A stretch of DNA of 64,000 nt from NCBI GenBank assembly GCA_047967505.1, contig CM106538.1. One strand, written 5' to 3'. Shown piece after piece: positions 59,661 to 64,000 of the stretch. This stretch comes from Dipteris shenzhenensis. Its lineage: Eukaryota > Polypodiophyta > Polypodiopsida > Gleicheniales. Position numbers and translations under genes: made by a program. The notes beneath the pieces were generated by a model. The model saw only the letters and a list, made by a program, of their open reading frames with translations, was not told where the DNA came from and made no database searches. The stretch's first letter is position 1. Each line of letters begins with the position of its first letter.

Positions 59661-60392
59661 ATCTCAAGTGGGTGGATGAGTGCATGTAAACTTGTTGATA
59701 CTCCACTTGACTAGAATCTCAAGTGGGTGGATGATGGCAACTATATTGAGGATGTGACTATGTACAGGAGGATGGTAGGTAGTTTGATTTACCTAATCAG
59801 TACTAGGCTTAATTTGAGCTATGTAGTTGGCATAGTGAGCTAGTTTATGTAGAGGCTGTGTAGGAGTCATGTGAACGTAGTCAAATAGATCTTGAGATAT
59901 GTCAAAGCTACCTTATGCTATGGGATAGGTTATACAAAGGATAATGATGTATATTTGCATGGGTATATAGATGCAAGTTGGGTTCGCAATGCAGTGGACA
60001 TGAGATCATTGGTGGCTATGCATTTTCATTTGGCAGTGCAACAGTTAGCTAGTGTGGTAAGGAGCAACCAATTATTTCCCTATCTAGCACTAAGGTTGAG
60101 TAGAGATGAGTAGACTTCGTTGAGGATGCTACTTCTTGATTTTGGGATATTAATTGATGGTAGTGTTGTCTAAAATGTGACAAGAAAAGTGGCATCATGC
60201 TTTCTAAAAACCCGATATACCATGCAAGAACGAAACATACTAAGGTTCATTACCAATACATCATGGAAGAAGAGGTAAGTGGAGAAATAGATGTGTACGT
60301 AAAGACCAATGAACAGGTAGCAGACATATTTACCAAAGCACTCCCATGCATTAGGCATTCATGTGCAAGCTCATTCCAAGCTTGAGAGAGAG
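59661..60392 (+). pseudogene. Copia RNase H remnant and polypurine tract
   Basis: A 55-bp duplication (59641/59696) precedes MYRRMVGSLIYLISTRLNLSY. Then come HGYIDASWVRNAVDMRS, NPIYHARTKHTKVHYQYI and EQVADIFTKALPC. The purine tract CTTGAGAGAGAG (60381-60392) lies next to the LTR. Confidence 0.85.
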
Positions 60393-60740
60393 TGTTGACA
60401 TGTACTACTTTGATGGATATGGGTATGAATGTATAAGTGATATGGGTGGAGATAAGATAAGGGTGCACTTCCCCATGTGGATGGTTGATGGACGAACCAT
60501 TGATAGACCTGAACTGTAGGCGACCAGAGTCTGGCCTAGAGGACTTTCTATCCCATAGTATCACCGACAAAATGTCCTCCAACCAACCCTTGATGTGCCT
60601 CTCATAGAATTACTAATTGTTCATGCAACAACTTACATTAATGATGAAGAACTTTGTTCAGACCAAGATGATAAAGAGAAACGGTGATAGTACCAAAGTT
60701 CTCATAGGGTGAGTTGCTTGTGCTTGTCATGGGACAGATA
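60393..60740 (+). mobile_element. Copia 3' LTR start (right end not resolved)
   Basis: TGTTGACATGTAC directly after the polypurine tract marks the LTR start. No second LTR exists in the window, so the end is a guess. Confidence 0.55.
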
Positions 60741-61479
60741 TCAACTAGGGATTCCAATTTTGATGAGCTGTAACATATCATTGTACTATGTTGGGACAAA
60801 GGCAAGGACACTATCTTTCATCTGCCGGCACCACTGGTGGTGCTCCATCCGGCACCTCGATGAGCACTTCATATTCCGTGACTGCAATTGCAAATAGGTC
60901 TACGTCCACAAAATTATCCATGAATAGGTCGGTTCATTCGCCACTCTTCATGTTGCAAGCTACTTGGAGGAGTTGAAGGATCTCCTTGCCATGCTCACTC
61001 TAGGCATATGCAAGAATCGTGGCATTGTGATACCACATTCCTTTTTGTATGTACTTTCCTTATCAAGACTCCTTATCCTGTACATGTTAAGAAGGGTTGT
61101 CCATACAACATTGTTGGGTTACTAGTCTACTTTGATGCTTGTGCTTTGATCTCTTTTGACGTACCCTCTTTGTGCTCCTAGAGACCACATCGTGTTGTTT
61201 CTACAAGCATTGCCCTTGCATCAATCGAGCTCTAGTCTATGCGTATTGATGAATGAGCAGTATCCCTTTGTTGTCTACACATTAGGGGAGAATTGGGGTC
61301 TCAAAAGGGCCTCATAAGGAATGGATTAGGGAATGCTTAGTGGGCTAATGCAAGGGGCTTGGAGGGTCCCAAAGAGGCCTAACTAGCCCAACCTAGGTGG
61401 GTTAAGCCCACATTTGAGCCCACCTCTCCCCCCATCAATGAGGGGAGGGGGCCACTTTTTGAAATTTGAATTTCAAATT

Positions 61480-61960
61480 TCGAATCTCCCTCCCTCCCTC
61501 TCTCTTTCTCCCTCCCTCCCTCTCTCTCCCTCCCTCCCTACCTCCCTCCCTCCTCCTCCTCCCTCTCCCTCTCCCTCTCCCTCCCTCCCCCTCCCTCCTC
61601 CTCTCCCCTCCTCCGTCTTCCTCCTCCTCCTCCCTCCTCCCTCTCCCCTCCTCCTCCTTCTGGCTCCTCCTCCTCCTTCTAGCTCGTTCTCCCTCCTTCC
61701 TCTCCCCTCCTTCTCCAGCCGCCCAGGATCCCTCTCCTCTACTCCTCCCTCCTGTAGAATCTCTCCCCTCCTCCTCCCTCTTGTAGCATCTGTCCCCTCC
61801 TCCTCGCTTCTACAGCAGCTCCTTCCCTCCCTTCTACACCTGTCGCCCTACTCTTCTCCTCCTCTTCCTCTTGCCCTCATTTGCTTCCCCTCCTCCCTCT
61901 TCGTTGCTACTCTCTCCCTCTCACTGCTCCATCTTTGCCAGCTCTCCCCTACATTTTAGC
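61480..61960. repeat. CCTCCCTC-rich pyrimidine tract
   Basis: About 480 bp of almost pure pyrimidine on the plus strand, dominated by CTCCCTCC and CTCCTCC units. The open frames across it are composition artefacts. It ends about 30 bp before the ATG of the gene at 61992 and could act as its leader or promoter. Confidence 0.9.
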
Positions 61961-61991
61961 CTGCATCACTGATACCTCTCTTTGAGTACTC

Positions 61992-64000
61992 ATGGCACCA
62001 TTCGAGGACATATCCAACAAGTACCATGTGAACCTACATTTGGAGGCAGAATATGCAAGCACACGCTCTTTGGGATATAGTGGAACTCCTCAAAGTGTGC
62101 TCCACAGTCTTTGATTGCAAGGGAAGAAGCATCTTGACCTTTGGGTGGATGGAAACTTGTATCCTTTAGACCCTACCACCCAAAAGAGTCCTCCTTTTTA
62201 TACAGTGCATGATGTTGTTCGGTTTGTTGGCAAGGGACATGCTGGATTGCTCGGTTATTGCAATCGATTGAACTATTCTCAGACATTGGCTATGCAAGCA
62301 AGCGAGGTGCAGAGAGCCCAAGCAGAAGAACTTGCACATTTGGGAAATATTACTATTGTGGCAATGCATAATAGTATGCAGGATCTCCAATTGCAAAACA
62401 AAGAACTCAGTGACAAAGCACATACACTGGACTTGGAGCGACATGAATTGGAAGAATCAATCCAAAAGCTTGCTGAAAGCAAACAAGATTTGGAAAGGTC
62501 TATCTATGGCCAAGTTGAACGTGCTGTGGAGAAGGAACGAGAGAAGTCGATAGAACGAGTACAAAAGTTGAAGGGAACACCTTTGGGACTGAAGGAGAGG
62601 GAAAGACAATTGCAATCTATGGATACATTGTCAACCAATAATGGTGCCCGAAAGAGGAGAATATGGGCTGCAAGGTTAGTTCCCCAAATTTTCAATGAAA
62701 TTTCTTACCCCAAAATATTTGTCGTGTTGCATTCTTTCCACTAAGACTCATTTGTACTCTAGGAATTTCATGGAGGATGTGATGGGAACAATGGAAATGG
62801 ATGATAGTGATCCTTCATATGTTCTAAGAAGTTTAATAAAGCCAAGTGATGTCATGGAAGTGTTGAAGGACCCTAGACAAAAAGGGCTATGTAAACAAGT
62901 TGCTAGAGAGGTAATGAAGGATTTCAAGGGCCTCGTCCAAGCAAAGGAGGTGCTTGGAGCTTGTGATGCTACTGGTGTAAGTCGTGAAGCTTACAACTCT
63001 GTTTTTAAAATTTTCAAGTCTGCTATGGAGGAAAAGTATAAGATATCTACAATGCCATTGCCAACACCGTGGTCTGTAAGGCTTGCACGTCAAGAAACAA
63101 ACCAATGTGCTAGAGAAAAGATTGGAGGATACCATTGTGTACGTGGCACAATGACTTGGAAGAGTAAAAAGAAATCTGGCATCCAAATGTTTGAGATGAA
63201 TGCTTTCAATAATGTTTACGTGGATGTAGAGAATTTGCAGAGAGCCATGGTCAAATTCTATGGGATGAGACAAGAAGGTAAGAGAAATTCCCTCCACATT
63301 CAACTTTATTTCTTCTGATTTCTATATCCTTACTGAATTTCTCTTTCATTGTATAGATGGCAAGCTAGTATTTGTTATAAAAATGGATGAAGCTCAGTTG
63401 GTAAAAGAGCACAAGCTAGAGACGGCGGTGAGCATTTGTATTATGAACGACACCTTGCGTTTTGCTCAAGGGGATGAGGAATTTGAGCAGGGTTTCTCAG
63501 TCCAATCTGAGAAGGATATATGGTGGCTTGTAGCCTTTGAGACCCCAAAGGAGTGCCATGAGACATTGAAGTGGGTTTTGGAGAGAACCGGCATCCCATC
63601 GACCACTCTCAGAAGATGCAAAAGGGAAGCCTACAGTGGGAAAATGGCATCCTTTCTTGCAACCAAAGTGCAACCCCTGATCATCACAAAATGGATCCTA
63701 AGTGGGACCCCATTCTACCAATTCCATTGGAGTGGGTACACATGTGTACTTTGCATGTTGAGTTGCGTATACTTGATAACTTACTCTATCTCCATCTAGT
63801 TTATGTTTGGAATTTGAGGCCATAGCAAGTATCTGCACAATGCATTGCAAAAGCTGAAGAACTACGATCACTAATGGGACTTCACGGAGGCAATGTGAAG
63901 CTTAAGCAGGACAAGAAACAATTAGGAAAGACACAAAATCTTCCTGCTAAAGTGTCCATGGGTGGACGAAAGGCAAGGAGGTTCTTGTCCAACCACAATG
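61992..64000 (+). pseudogene. Unrecognised multi-exon gene, interrupted, runs off window
   Basis: An ATG at 61992 starts a frame that is open but for a TGA at 62112-62114. Exons are 61992-62674, 62763-63277 and 63357 onward. Introns of 88 and 79 bp have canonical ends (GTTAGT...CTCTAG; GTAAGA...GTATAG) and phases agree at both. Residues about 100-200 form a charged, Glu/Lys/Gln-rich coiled coil. Exon 3 reads KLVFVIKMDEAQL, then ETAVSICIMND and SEKDIWWLVAFETP. A frame change falls at about 63665-63680, then IPLEWVHMCTLHVELRILDNLL, a TAG at 63823-63825 and KAEELRSLMGLHGGNVKL to the edge. The strand-Asp pattern and the LHVELRILD phrase recall RNase H-fold transposases, a guess. Host gene decay or a domesticated element are alternatives. 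I do not recognise a named family. Confidence 0.5.

Noticed and set aside
61414-61959. Long Pro/Ser/Leu frame of 181 codons
   Set aside because: It is a translation of a pyrimidine tract and open in more than one frame.

Overview
The window is plant nuclear DNA. It holds two host genes with plant exon-intron structure: a cinnamate 4-hydroxylase P450 (CYP73A type) and the plastid magnesium-chelatase I subunit. Both sit in a sea of decayed Ty1/copia and Ty3/gypsy retrotransposons, minisatellites and very long (CA)n, (CT)n and (GA)n tracts. The loose gene spacing, a 4.9 kb repeat-filled intron and the divergence of both proteins from the angiosperm versions suggest a large, repeat-rich genome such as a fern, lycophyte or gymnosperm. 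My best guess is a fern, but the sequence alone does not settle it.

Layout. 1-3767: a truncated copia reverse transcriptase followed by a composite module. The module carries a 122-codon ORF, a 54-bp inverted repeat and a CCAGCACGGTGG minisatellite. The same 3.57 kb recurs at 14248-17817. 3768-8650: degenerate repeats, a long TG tract and a second minisatellite of related motif. 8658-8926: an LTR end with primer-binding site. 8927-11500: leader-like sequence with a dense CACRTCA array. 11521-14861: a copia gag-protease-integrase-RT pseudogene that runs into composite copy 2. 18036-19744 (minus): intact three-exon C4H with TATA box. 19750-28800: intergenic sequence dominated by microsatellites and a roughly 960-bp tandem module. 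28802-32602: a copia element with 3' LTR. 33080-38440: a minisatellite, a minus-strand gypsy LTR with PBS, a gag-only copia derivative and a gypsy RT/RNase H remnant. 44608-51182: the ChlI gene. 51420-54800: a GC-rich hairpin region and minisatellites. 56700-60392: a strongly decayed copia with the start of its 3' LTR. 61992 to the window end: an unrecognised multi-exon gene, interrupted, possibly transposase-like.

Function. C4H (ER membrane, phenylpropanoid pathway) and ChlI (plastid stroma, chlorophyll synthesis) are unrelated in pathway and lie about 25 kb apart. Nothing suggests a gene cluster. The remaining coding sequence is mobile-element debris, with the possible exception of the 3'-most gene. 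The most useful leads are the C4H substitution at a substrate-site arginine, the duplicated hairpin module, the ChlI intron structure and the unidentified gene at the right edge.
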